A stretch of DNA of 55,616 bases from a virus, in the IMG/VR virus record IMGVR_UViG_3300028045_000018, positions 1 through 55,616 of that record; one strand, written 5' to 3'. Shown in pieces: positions 40,372-47,498 of this stretch. The notes below the pieces were generated by a model. The model saw nothing but the letters and a program-made list of their open reading frames with translations. It made no database searches and was not told where the DNA came from. Position 1 is the first letter of the stretch, and every line of letters starts with the position of its first letter. The position numbers were made by a program, and so were the translations under genes.

Positions 40372-41211
40372 ATGAAAATAAGAAACGGATTCGTAAGCAA
40401 TAGTTCAAGTAGTTCTTTTGTAGTCGCTTTTCCTAGTGAACCAAAGAACTATGATAACGTCTTTGAGATGATGTTCCATGGTAAAGAAGGCGGTATTTCT
40501 ATCTATGACACAGAAGGAATGTCTCACTCTCAAATTGCGGATAGAGTTTGGAGAGATATTGAAAACGGGACAGACGATAAATACTATGGTTATAGTAAAA
40601 CTATACCAGCCAAAAAAGATGATATTATAGAGGAGTTTTCTGGTCGATATTATTACAGTCCTGCCGATTCAAATATGTCTTGGTTTGGTCAAAAGGGTGA
40701 TGAACTCGGTGGATCTTGGATGGAACCTATTGATAAATATTGCGGTAATGACAAGACCTCTATGGACGAACTTAGAAATTTTACTATCAGTTCTAATACC
40801 AAAGAAAAAGAGCTTTATCAAAAAATGAACGACATCATCAAAAACGAGTTCAAACTCAAACAGCCAAAATTTGCGTATAAGAATGGCAAAGACAGAAAAA
40901 CTGGTGATCCCTACACAGATGAAGAGATTAAAACTTATGATGATTATCTCGCGGCTCTTCTTAAATTCAGAAATGAACATGAAGAGTATAAAGCTGTTAG
41001 AGATGAAGAGCTTTCCACTAGTCAAAATAAGTGGAAAGAAAAAGAGCGTCTTGCTCGTCAAATAGCCAAAGTTGATGCAGAAGTTTTTCTTGAAGATAAC
41101 AAAGAAGCTTACATTGTTATTCTTTCGTATGCAGATGATGGTGGAGAATGTACTCTTGAGCATGGCGATATTTTTAGAAACGTTCCACACATACAGATAA
41201 GTCACCACTAA
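40372..41211 (+). CDS. GFVSNSSSSSF-leader protein 4, 279 aa
   Basis: The longest member: leader MKIRNGFVSNSSSSSFVV, then KNYDNVFEMMFHGKEGGISI, a middle with YYYSPADSNMSWFGQKGDEL and a long Lys/Glu helix (KNKWKEKERLARQIAKVDAE). The core is unrecognised. It starts 1 nt after the previous stop. Confidence 0.8.
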   Translation: MKIRNGFVSNSSSSSFVVAFPSEPKNYDNVFEMMFHGKEGGISIYDTEGMSHSQIADRVWRDIENGTDDKYYGYSKTIPAKKDDIIEEFSGRYYYSPADSNMSWFGQKGDELGGSWMEPIDKYCGNDKTSMDELRNFTISSNTKEKELYQKMNDIIKNEFKLKQPKFAYKNGKDRKTGDPYTDEEIKTYDDYLAALLKFRNEHEEYKAVRDEELSTSQNKWKEKERLARQIAKVDAEVFLEDNKEAYIVILSYADDGGECTLEHGDIFRNVPHIQISHH

Positions 41212-41222
41212 GGAATAGAAGA

Positions 41223-41627
41223 ATGAAACAAAGAAACGGATTTGTAAGTAACTCAAGTAGTGCCAGTTTCATTGTAAAATGGAAATGGAAAGGAGATCAT
41301 TCATCAGAAGAAAATATGTTGGCAGCAAGCCTACTTAAAATATTTGCTATGTATCATAAATGTGGAGATGTAACATTAGAAGAATTAGAATCAGACGATT
41401 TCGACTTTGAAAAACTTGATGGTATTGACGAAGATGGAAAAGAACGTCTCGAAAAAATACGTGAAATGATAAAGCAGACTGAAGAAATCGAAGGATGGTA
41501 TGTTACAATGTTTTGGACATGCATGTATAATGAGAATAATGATTTCGGAGAAGTAGCAAAAGAGTTGATGTTTTATCTCTTAATATCAGGTCACATTGAG
41601 TATAATTTCGAAATCATAGAAGGCTAA
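41223..41627 (+). CDS. GFVSNSSSASF-leader protein 5, 134 aa
   Basis: MKQRNGFVSNSSSASFIV followed by KWKWKGDHSSEENM and an acidic helical body. It shares the Gln3 variant with protein 1. The core is unrecognised. Confidence 0.8.
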   Translation: MKQRNGFVSNSSSASFIVKWKWKGDHSSEENMLAASLLKIFAMYHKCGDVTLEELESDDFDFEKLDGIDEDGKERLEKIREMIKQTEEIEGWYVTMFWTCMYNENNDFGEVAKELMFYLLISGHIEYNFEIIEG

Positions 41628-41636
41628 GGAGAATTA

Positions 41637-41888
41637 ATGAAAATTAGAAATGGTTTTGTTAGTAATAGTAGCGGAAGTAGCTTCGTTTGCGATATATGCG
41701 GAGACGAAAGACAAGGATATGAATTAGTAGATATCCGTATGGTAGAATGCGAAAATGGCTGTATTATTTGCGATGACCATTTAGACTCAGATGCAATTAT
41801 AAATTACGTCTGTATTGAACCAAGATTAGATGAAGAAAGTTGTCCGGTTTGTAGTCCCAAAAAGAAAGGATCAAAAAATGAAAATTAG
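41637..41888 (+). CDS. GFVSNSSGSSF-leader protein 6 with zinc-finger-like core, 83 aa
   Basis: Leader MKIRNGFVSNSSGSSFVC. The core has CDICGDER, CENGCIICDDHLD and CPVCS: several CxxC pairs like a RING- or LIM-type cross-brace. It is the shortest member. It overlaps protein 7 by 11 nt. Stop TAG. Confidence 0.8.
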   Translation: MKIRNGFVSNSSGSSFVCDICGDERQGYELVDIRMVECENGCIICDDHLDSDAIINYVCIEPRLDEESCPVCSPKKKGSKNEN

Positions 41889-42315
41889 AAACGGATTCGT
41901 AAGTAACAGTTCAACCAGTTCTTTTTACATCTATGGAATATGTTTAGATGAAGGCGACGAAATAATAAACAGAATTAAAGAAAATGCTACAGATGAAATA
42001 CAAAAAACTCTGTTAACCAAAAACAATGAAGCCGCAGCAAAATCCTCATACAAAAATGCGTTTGATGATTTCGCTGCATACATAGACAGTTTTGGTGAAG
42101 ACTTTTATGAATTGCTGTACGATGTAGGAGACGTAGTAAAACTTTCAATAAACCAACCTGAATACTGTGGAACTTTTATCGGTATCGATCCATGCAACAT
42201 CAGAGATGATGAGACAGGTAAAGAATTTAAAACTCGCGTAGAAACTCTTATCAAATCTTTGCTTGGAGATATCAAAGGTTTTGGTTGGCACGAACATGCA
42301 TGGAGAGACGGTTAA
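41878..42315 (+). CDS. GFVSNSSTSSF-leader protein 7, 145 aa
   Basis: MKIRNGFVSNSSTSSFYI at ATG 41878 with AAAGGA upstream; I rejected a longer upstream frame inside protein 6. The core is acidic (LDEGDEIINRIKENATDEI) with YDVGDVVKLSINQPEYCGTF, unrecognised. Confidence 0.8.
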   Translation: MKIRNGFVSNSSTSSFYIYGICLDEGDEIINRIKENATDEIQKTLLTKNNEAAAKSSYKNAFDDFAAYIDSFGEDFYELLYDVGDVVKLSINQPEYCGTFIGIDPCNIRDDETGKEFKTRVETLIKSLLGDIKGFGWHEHAWRDG

Positions 42316-42316
42316 A

Positions 42317-42691
42317 ATGAAAATTAGAACTGGATTCGTAAGCAATAGTAGCTCAAGCAGTTTCATTTGCGAGGTTTGCGGAGCATCAGAAGTAGGATAT
42401 GATAACATTCCAAAAGATTTAGGAATGGAAGAATGCGAACATGATCATCTTTTTTGTAAAAGCCATTTAAGAAAAATCGGCAAAAAAATAACCTATAAAG
42501 AAGAAGATGACTATGGCATTATGGCAGTAACTGAAAATTGCTGCCCAATCTGTACCTTGAAAGATATACATGATTCTCTATTGTTGAGATATCTTAATAA
42601 TAAATTCAGTATAACAAAAAAAGAAATTATAGATGAAATCCAACGAGATTTTAAAAATATAGACGAACTAAATACATACTTAGAAAAATAA
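42317..42691 (+). CDS. GFVSNSSSSSF-leader protein 8 with zinc-finger-like core, 124 aa
   Basis: MKIRTGFVSNSSSSSFIC (Thr5 variant). The core CEVCGASEVG, CEHDHLFCKSHLRK and CCPIC parallels protein 6 in its Cys/His spacing, so those two cores are probably related. It is the last member of the array. Confidence 0.8.
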   Translation: MKIRTGFVSNSSSSSFICEVCGASEVGYDNIPKDLGMEECEHDHLFCKSHLRKIGKKITYKEEDDYGIMAVTENCCPICTLKDIHDSLLLRYLNNKFSITKKEIIDEIQRDFKNIDELNTYLEK

Positions 42692-42726
42692 TCCTCCTAG
42701 CAACTAACAATAAGATTGGAAAAGAC

Positions 42727-43026
42727 ATGGGAACAATGCGTTTTAAATGTCCCGTTTGTGGTCACGACATTCACTTCAAAGATAAGGATAATGTATTCCC
42801 TGTCAATTACAAGTTAAAATGTAAATTCTGTACTTCTATCTTCGGATTTGTACCTAAAGTCTTTGTAAAAGCAGACTTTACGTTGTCTGAGGGATTAATA
42901 GAAGAAAAAGAAATAGAAAATATACTTGACTTTGATCCATATGCTGATGATAATGGACCATTGCTAGAAGAAGAGTTGACATCAGCGATAGATGAATTCG
43001 AGAAACATACAAAAAAAAGCATCTAG
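42727..43026 (+). CDS. Zinc-ribbon protein, 99 aa
   Basis: CPVCGHDIHFKDKD...LKCKFCTSIFGF gives a two-CxxC zinc ribbon in the first 40 residues and an acidic helix after it. It lacks the leader peptide. Stop TAG, with an in-frame TAA 13 codons later. Confidence 0.65.
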   Translation: MGTMRFKCPVCGHDIHFKDKDNVFPVNYKLKCKFCTSIFGFVPKVFVKADFTLSEGLIEEKEIENILDFDPYADDNGPLLEEELTSAIDEFEKHTKKSI

Positions 43027-43089
43027 ATGAAGGAATTTCATTTTTTTGTCCGAAATATAAGTTAACAGCCTAATTATAAGGAGAATAAA

Positions 43090-43374
43090 ATGAAAGTTAA
43101 AAAATATGCAAGTGGCAGAACAACTATAAAACTGACTAAACAAGAATGGCTTAGAATAGGCAAAGAAGCAGGTTTTGCACCTGATGGATATCAACCATAT
43201 CAGGCACCAGATTTCTCAATAGGAGAAGAATGTGATGTTTGCGGAAAAAAGTTTCCAAATAAAAAGAAAATGCGTGAACATCGAGAATTATGCCTAGAAG
43301 AGCATAGTGATGATGACCTGATGGTCGAAATCGCACAAGAAAAGGCTCGTCCAGGCATTGATATGGGACTGTAA
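43090..43374 (+). CDS. Small protein with C2H2 zinc finger, 94 aa
   Basis: KLTKQEWLRIGKEAGF near the N-terminus is a segment I recall from many phage and metagenomic small proteins. CDVCGKKFPNKKKMREHRELC follows, a C2H2-like finger with the last His replaced by Cys. GGAG precedes the ATG. Confidence 0.65.
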   Translation: MKVKKYASGRTTIKLTKQEWLRIGKEAGFAPDGYQPYQAPDFSIGEECDVCGKKFPNKKKMREHRELCLEEHSDDDLMVEIAQEKARPGIDMGL

Positions 43375-43458
43375 GTGAAAATTATAAAAACAGCACAATA
43401 CCAAAGATAAGTAGCACAAAATGGCGAGGAAGATTTTTATGCAGTACCAGATAGTAAA
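43375..43458 (+). other. In-frame upstream segment with a TAA interruption
   Basis: From GTG 43375 the frame reads MKIIKTAQYQR, TAA (43408-43410), then VAQNGEEDFYAVPDSK and on into the gene at 43459 without another stop. It looks like the original N-terminus of that gene, split by a nonsense codon. The suppressor tRNA in this window reads UAG, not UAA. Confidence 0.5.
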
Positions 43459-43923
43459 ATGTCATCCATTGACATCAAAAAAACACTTCAAGACAAACCA
43501 CTAGAATGGATACAAGCTGTAAGCAGATTCCCTGCAATGCTTCAAAAAGAAATAATAGATGAACGACCGAATCCCAATCAAGAGGATATTCAAGATATTA
43601 ACTCATGGAAACTAATGGCAAATCAACCAGTTAAATATGAAATGACTCATTTATTAAGAAACGCGAATAATTTAGATTCCATAGCAAGATGTCCGGTTGA
43701 TGTGATTGAAGAAATAAATCAAAAATGGGGATTACAGATAGTTGCTGGAAAAGTTTACGATCAAAACCCCGGACGCTATAAAGAATATGCGACAAATTTT
43801 AAAGGAGAAACTGCTGAACCTTCCGTCATGGTGAACGATGAGATAATTTGGGGGGTAGGACGATTTATTTCTGCTTTATTACGAAAAGACCAAAACTTAA
43901 CTGTTTGGGATATAAAAAAATAA
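43459..43923 (+). CDS. Hypothetical protein, 154 aa
   Basis: MSSIDIKKTLQDKPLEWIQA..., a mostly helical protein with PVDVIEEINQKWGLQIVAGK and EIIWGVGRFISALLRKDQ. There is no good ribosome site before ATG 43459, which agrees with the view that the true start was further upstream (43375) before a TAA arose. No family is recognised. Confidence 0.6.
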   Translation: MSSIDIKKTLQDKPLEWIQAVSRFPAMLQKEIIDERPNPNQEDIQDINSWKLMANQPVKYEMTHLLRNANNLDSIARCPVDVIEEINQKWGLQIVAGKVYDQNPGRYKEYATNFKGETAEPSVMVNDEIIWGVGRFISALLRKDQNLTVWDIKK

Positions 43924-43952
43924 AATAAAGGAATCTTATTTTTTTCTTGCAA

Positions 43953-43976
43953 TGTGTATAGATATCGTGCTATAAT
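43953..43976 (+). promoter_or_regulatory. Promoter, TGTG-N14-TATAAT class
   Basis: TGTG 43953-43956, 14 nt, TATAAT 43971-43976 with TGC ahead of it. It precedes a small ORF, tRNA-Tyr and the IscB element. Confidence 0.75.
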
Positions 43977-44036
43977 GCCGATACTGAAGTTAGAAGCATG
44001 TTCTATGAGGGCATGCATAAATAAACGAGATAGAAA

Positions 44037-44147
44037 ATGAAGACTAATCAAAACATTACGACTGACCAACAGAACGCCACTGGCGTAGTTGCTCAATCTC
44101 TATCATCGTATTATTCATATCTCTTGCTGTCCAGTTTATGTCTCTAA
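44037..44147 (+). CDS. Possible small protein, 36 aa
   Basis: MKTNQNITTDQQNATGVVAQ and a hydrophobic Leu/Ser-rich end (SYLLLSSLCL). GAGATAG lies upstream. It is the first frame after a strong promoter, which supports it. Confidence 0.45.
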   Translation: MKTNQNITTDQQNATGVVAQSLSSYYSYLLLSSLCL

Positions 44148-44157
44148 GACATAATTA

Positions 44158-44210
44158 GGATTTGCTCTAAATTTTTCCCCTTTCGTTCCCCAGTAATTTC
44201 CAGCAAATCC
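44158..44210. repeat. 9-bp perfect inverted repeat, 35-nt loop
   Basis: GGATTTGCT (44158-44166) and AGCAAATCC (44202-44210). It precedes tRNA-Tyr by 27 nt. A T-run follows loosely (44221-44225), so a terminator or RNA-processing hairpin is possible. Confidence 0.5.
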
Positions 44211-44237
44211 AGTAAGAGAATTTTTATAATTAAATAA

Positions 44238-44321
44238 GTACCAGTTGGACAATTGGCTGTCCAGAAGGCTGTAACCCTTCCACCCGAGAGGGTATTGCAG
44301 GTTCGAATCCTGCCTGGTACA
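44238..44321 (+). tRNA. tRNA-Tyr(GUA)
   Basis: Acceptor GTACCAG/CTGGTAC, D-arm GGAC/GTCC, anticodon stem GAAGG/CCTTC with loop CTGTAAC, long variable arm (CACCC...GGGT), T-arm GCAGG-TTCGAAT-CCTGC, discriminator A. Class II, as expected for Tyr. Confidence 0.94.
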
Positions 44322-44335
44322 TGAGAATGGGATGA

Positions 44336-44610
44336 TGGTTGGAAAGTCAACTACCCTAAAGGAAGGGCTTGAACCGTGAGGTTCGAGAGTAATTAGTTGA
44401 TTAGTGAGCTTAATTAAGGAATTAGTTATGCAGCAGTTACAATCAAAGTTAAAGAACGCACCAAGGAATGCCTCCCTAGTTCCTTGCTCTGTAAATTCTT
44501 CATTAAACAAAGATCAAAGTCTTAGTGTGGAGAATAAAGTACTGAATTGTAACAATCACGAAGGGAATCTACCTCAACGTAAAGAGGGAAAGAACTTGAG
44601 AGTCTCTTTC
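44336..44610 (+). ncRNA. HEARO / omega RNA of the IscB element
   Basis: The region between tRNA-Tyr and the IscB start has no SD-linked gene and is rich in short stems: GGTTGG..., ACTACCCTAAAGGAAGGGCT, GAACC-gtga-GGTTC, AAGGAA...TTCCTT. HEARO RNAs sit directly 5' of iscB and guide the nuclease. The guide would come from the 5' flank, here the 3' end of tRNA-Tyr and the bases after it. The boundaries are approximate. Confidence 0.65.
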
Positions 44611-45813
44611 ATGGTTTACGTATTAAATTTACGAGGAGAACCTTTGATGCCATGTTCTCCGCAGAAAGCTAAGAAATTGATTAAGGAGAATTTAGCGTGT
44701 GTAGTTAGAAGAAGTCCATTTACGATTCAGTTGAAATATGCGACTGGAGAGAATAAACAGGAAGTAACATTAGGAATAGATTCTGGAGCAAAGAATATAG
44801 GTTTTAGTGCAGTTTCGAAAGAAAAAGAATTAATAAGCGGAACTGTAGTTCTTGATGATAAAATGAAATCAAGACTAGCAGATAGAAAAATGTATCGCAG
44901 AAGTAAAAGAGGCAAATTGTGGTACAGGAAACCCAGATGGAAAAATAGAGTTTCTACTAAGAAGAAAGGTTGGCTTCCACCTTCTATTTTAAGGAAATAT
45001 TTCACTCATTTAACTCTTATTAATAAAATTAAACATCTTCTTCCTATTACTAAAGTAGTAGTAGAAGTAGGAAATTTTGACATACAAAAGATTAAGAATC
45101 CTGATATTTCTGGTAAAGAGTATCAAGAAGGTGATTTATTAGGTTATAATAATGTTAAATCTTATATTTTTGCAAGAGAAAATTATATTTGTCAACTTTG
45201 TAAGAAATCAGTTATTGGAGATAAGACTAATTTACATCATATTATTCCTAAACCTGAAGGAACCGACAAAGCAGACAACTTGGCTTTATTACACAAGAAG
45301 TGCCACAAAAAACTACATGAACAAGGTTTAGAAAGTAAACTGAAGAAAAGTAAACAATATAAAGAAGCAACGTTTATGAATATTGTTAAGAATAAGTTTC
45401 AAGAAGATTTAGATTGTAAACTTGTTTTTGGTTATGAAACGTTTACTAAGAGAAATGAACTAGGAATAGGAAAATCACATATTAACGATGCTTTTGTAAT
45501 TTCAGGTGGAGAAAAACAAGAAAGAACATTACCTTTTGAAGCAACACAAAAACGTAAAAACAATAGATGTTTACAAAAAAATAGAAAAGGATTTAAACGT
45601 TCTGTTCGTAAGCAAAGATATGCTATTCAACCTAAAGACCTAGTTAAGATAGAAGGTAAGTTTTTTGAAGTCAAAGGTATATTTAGTTATGGAAAACAGA
45701 TTAGATTAGTTAATAAGGTAGGAAAAATTGTTAATAAATCAGTTAAAAAAGTGAATTGGGTTTTTCATAATAAAACGTTAATATGGAACGTAACTGTGAA
45801 TCGAAGAAAGTAA
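44611..45813 (+). CDS. iscB: IscB RNA-guided nuclease (OMEGA family)
   Basis: 400 aa from ATG 44611. PLMP domain at the start (VYVLNLRGEPLMPCSP), RuvC-I GIDSGAKNIGF (Asp57), Arg-rich bridge helix (RRSKRGKLWYRKPRWKNR), RuvC-II VVVEVGNFD (Glu152), HNH with CQLC, LHHIIPK (209-214) and HKKCHKKLH, and RuvC-III GKSHINDAF (His290, Asp293). All catalytic residues are present, so it should be active. The frame stays open upstream to 44404, but that part overlaps the guide RNA and resembles no IscB sequence. It lies inside a tRNA array, a typical mobile-element site. Confidence 0.93.
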   Translation: MVYVLNLRGEPLMPCSPQKAKKLIKENLACVVRRSPFTIQLKYATGENKQEVTLGIDSGAKNIGFSAVSKEKELISGTVVLDDKMKSRLADRKMYRRSKRGKLWYRKPRWKNRVSTKKKGWLPPSILRKYFTHLTLINKIKHLLPITKVVVEVGNFDIQKIKNPDISGKEYQEGDLLGYNNVKSYIFARENYICQLCKKSVIGDKTNLHHIIPKPEGTDKADNLALLHKKCHKKLHEQGLESKLKKSKQYKEATFMNIVKNKFQEDLDCKLVFGYETFTKRNELGIGKSHINDAFVISGGEKQERTLPFEATQKRKNNRCLQKNRKGFKRSVRKQRYAIQPKDLVKIEGKFFEVKGIFSYGKQIRLVNKVGKIVNKSVKKVNWVFHNKTLIWNVTVNRRK

Positions 45814-45914
45814 TGTCTGTCGATAGCAGAATGGACGAAAAAGCTCTCTTTGAAAGAAAGAAAGTTGATAAAAAGCAAAGAATAGCTTCTGATATTTAAA
45901 TAAAGAAAATACAT
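45814..45914 (+). other. Spacer between IscB and tRNA-Leu
   Basis: 101 nt of A-rich sequence (AAAGAAAGAAAG tract at ~45853). It presumably holds the right boundary of the IscB element. No gene or clear signal. Confidence 0.4.
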
Positions 45915-46000
45915 GCGGGTGTGGCGAAACTGGAAAACGTGCCAGATTTAGAATCTGGTGAGCTTTAATGCTCTTGGAGGTTCAAGTCCTCTCACCCGTA
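45915..46000 (+). tRNA. tRNA-Leu(UAG)
   Basis: Acceptor GCGGGTG/CACCCGT, anticodon stem CCAGA/TCTGG with loop TTTAGAA, long variable arm (TGAGC...GCTCT), T-arm GGAGG-TTCAAGT-CCTCT, discriminator A. A normal class II Leu tRNA. Confidence 0.94.
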
Positions 46001-46006
46001 TTATAT

Positions 46007-46077
46007 GACTCATTGGGCAAGTGGTAAGTCGATTCTCTGCAAAAGAATAGACCCCAGTTCGATTCTGGGATGGGTCT
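46007..46077 (+). tRNA. tRNA-Cys(GCA)
   Basis: Acceptor GACTCAT/ATGGGTC with one T-G, D-arm GGC/GTC, anticodon stem ATTCT/AGAAT with loop CTGCAAA, T-arm CCCAG-TTCGATT-CTGGG, discriminator T as usual for Cys. Confidence 0.93.
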
Positions 46078-46084
46078 TTGATTT

Positions 46085-46174
46085 GGATAGATCAGCCGAT
46101 AGTTGGCAGCGGCGACAGTTTTGAAAACTGTTTGCCCAGAAATGGGCGTGGGAGTTCGACCCTCTCTCTATCCG
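46085..46174 (+). tRNA. tRNA-Ser(UGA)
   Basis: Acceptor GGATAGA/TCTATCC, anticodon stem ACAGT/ACTGT with loop TTTGAAA, long variable arm (GCCCAGAAATGGGC), discriminator G as for Ser. Confidence 0.94.
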
Positions 46175-46181
46175 GTATTTT

Positions 46182-46270
46182 GGATAAGTGGCAGAGTCTG
46201 GTTTATCGCGCGAAACTGCTAATTTCGTTGTCCTTAACGGGGCACGTTGGTTCGAATCCAACCTTATCCG
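46182..46270 (+). tRNA. tRNA-Ser(GCU)
   Basis: Acceptor GGATAAG/CTTATCC, anticodon stem CGAAA/TTTCG with loop CTGCTAA, long variable arm, T-arm GTTGG-TTCGAAT-CCAAC, discriminator G. Confidence 0.94.
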
Positions 46271-46276
46271 GTAGTT

Positions 46277-46352
46277 GGCAGAGTAGGCTAATTGGTATTG
46301 CCGCTCCTTTCAAAAAGGAGTGTTTCTGTGGGTTCGACTCCCATCTCTGCTA
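46277..46352 (+). tRNA. tRNA with anticodon CAA (Leu) but short variable loop
   Basis: Acceptor GGCAGAG/CTCTGCT, D-stem GGC/GCC, anticodon stem CTCCT/AGGAG with loop TTCAAAA, 7-nt variable loop, T-arm GTGGG-TTCGACT-CCCAT, discriminator A. The codon read would be UUG (Leu), yet Leu tRNAs normally have a long variable arm. Confidence 0.82.
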
Positions 46353-46355
46353 TCT

Positions 46356-46431
46356 GGTCCTGTAGGCTAACTAGGCATGTGCCGCCAAACTTAAAACTTG
46401 GTGTTTGAGAGTTCGAATCTCTCCGGGACTA
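46356..46431 (+). tRNA. tRNA with anticodon UAA (Leu) but short variable loop
   Basis: Acceptor GGTCCTG/CGGGACT, anticodon stem CCAAA/CTTGG (one A-C mismatch at 31-39) with loop CTTAAAA, 5-nt variable loop, T-arm GAGAG-TTCGAAT-CTCTC, discriminator A. It also lacks the Leu-type long arm. A second UUA-reading tRNA is interrupted at 47049. Confidence 0.8.
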
Positions 46432-46522
46432 TTTACACGCCGCAGTAACCCAATGGCATGAGGTGACTAAATAGAGGTATTGTTTGAGCAACATAGAATA
46501 GTAGGTATAAGGAGATAATATT

Positions 46523-47014
46523 ATGCCTACTTGTAAAAAATGTAATCAAAAATATCCATGTTGGGTTGAAATAGATGGGAAACAAAGAAACTTAGGAACT
46601 AGAAAATTCTGTCTTGACTGTTCCCCTTTTGGAAGTCATAATACAAGAGATCTTACTATTCCTAAAAAAGACAAAAAGCAAAGAAATTTAAGAACTTTTA
46701 CTTGTAAAATTTGCAAAAAAGAAAAGACAGCATATAACACTGGATATACATGCAATACTTGTAGAGCCTCTAAGAAGCGAAAAGACAATAAACTAAAAGC
46801 TTTAGAGTTCATGGGAGGGAGTAAATGTTCTAAATGTGGATACGATAAATGTCATTTTGCTTTAGATTTTCATCATATTGATGAGGATAAAAAGAAATTT
46901 ACTCTATCTGCACATTGGAATTATTCATGGCAAAAGCTTCTTCCAGAGATAAAAAAATGTGTTGTTCTTTGTAGAAATTGTCATGCAGAATTACATGCTG
47001 GATTAGCTTTATAA
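46523..47014 (+). CDS. HNH endonuclease with N-terminal zinc fingers, 163 aa
   Basis: CKKCNQKYPCWVEIDGK and CKICKKEKTAYNTGYTCNTC form zinc knuckles; the C-terminus has CSKCGYDKCHFALDFHHIDE, then KKCVVLCRNCHAELHAGL, the phage HNH homing-nuclease core. It lies within the tRNA array between tRNA(UAA) and the interrupted tRNA-Leu. It may have mobilised tRNAs or inserts at this locus. AAGGAG lies 9-14 nt upstream of the ATG. Confidence 0.88.
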   Translation: MPTCKKCNQKYPCWVEIDGKQRNLGTRKFCLDCSPFGSHNTRDLTIPKKDKKQRNLRTFTCKICKKEKTAYNTGYTCNTCRASKKRKDNKLKALEFMGGSKCSKCGYDKCHFALDFHHIDEDKKKFTLSAHWNYSWQKLLPEIKKCVVLCRNCHAELHAGLAL

Positions 47015-47048
47015 AATTTATTTACGCAGACAACAAGCAGTAGTTTTT

Positions 47049-47171
47049 ATCCGGGTGATGGAAAGGAAGACATGGCAGATTTAATGGATTCTTGCAGTAT
47101 GTACCTGATAACGAGAATCCCTTAATCTGTTGCTCTTAACGAGCGTGTGGGTTCGAATCCCACTCCGGATA
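47049..47171 (+). tRNA. tRNA-Leu(UAA), interrupted in the anticodon loop by a 39-nt insert
   Basis: Acceptor ATCCGGG/TCCGGAT, TG, D-stem ATG/CAT with a GGAAGA loop, G26, anticodon stem GCAGA/TCTGT (G-T at 27-43), long variable arm TGCTC..GAGCG, T-arm GTGGG-TTCGAAT-CCCAC, discriminator A. Between the stem halves are 46 nt instead of 7. Removing 47085-47123 leaves loop TTTAAAA (anticodon UAA) and an 84-nt class II tRNA. The insert folds on itself (GGATTC/GAATCC). An alternative joint, TTT|TTAA, would give anticodon UUU, but the long arm argues for Leu. Confidence 0.75.
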
Positions 47172-47194
47172 TTTATTTTTAGAAAGGAAATAAA

Positions 47195-47491
47195 ATGGAT
47201 ATAGAATTTATTAATCGTTTAGTAAAAGAACCTAAAGAAATTGACGGATGGATAGTAGTCTATAAACAAAACAAACGCGAGTTCGCAAAAATACTAGCTT
47301 ATGTTGATGCATTAGATTTCGATACAGAAACTAAACAAAAAATTATGATCATTTGTTTAATAAGAGAAGAAGAAAAAACGCAAAGAATAAATGAAAGAAA
47401 CATAGCTAGATGGAAAGCGTCTGATAAAATAAAAGCTAATACAAGAAGTGGATGTAGAAACGGACGATGTGGAAATAAACGTAAACCTTAA
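47195..47491 (+). CDS. Hypothetical protein, 98 aa
   Basis: Basic and helical (KQNKREFAKILAYVDALDFD, REEEKTQRINERNIARWK), with a CRNGRCGNKRKP end. AAAGGAAA lies before the ATG. The TAA ends 8 nt before the next promoter's TGTG. No family is recognised. Confidence 0.6.
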   Translation: MDIEFINRLVKEPKEIDGWIVVYKQNKREFAKILAYVDALDFDTETKQKIMIICLIREEEKTQRINERNIARWKASDKIKANTRSGCRNGRCGNKRKP

Positions 47492-47498
47492 AACCAAT

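Noticed and set aside
39361-42360. Repeated ~48-nt blocks as a CRISPR or repeat array
   Set aside because: Spacing is irregular (270-840 nt) and each copy is the start of a gene, so the repeat is coding. No CRISPR array was seen anywhere.
44404-44610. Long N-terminal extension of IscB from 44404
   Set aside because: The extension overlaps the guide-RNA region, lacks IscB similarity, and the family's own N-terminal PLMP domain begins right after ATG 44611.
46432-46522. Another split tRNA around the HNH gene (5' half near 46437)
   Set aside because: The stretch has an acceptor-like start, but no matching T-arm or 3' acceptor strand exists after the HNH gene.
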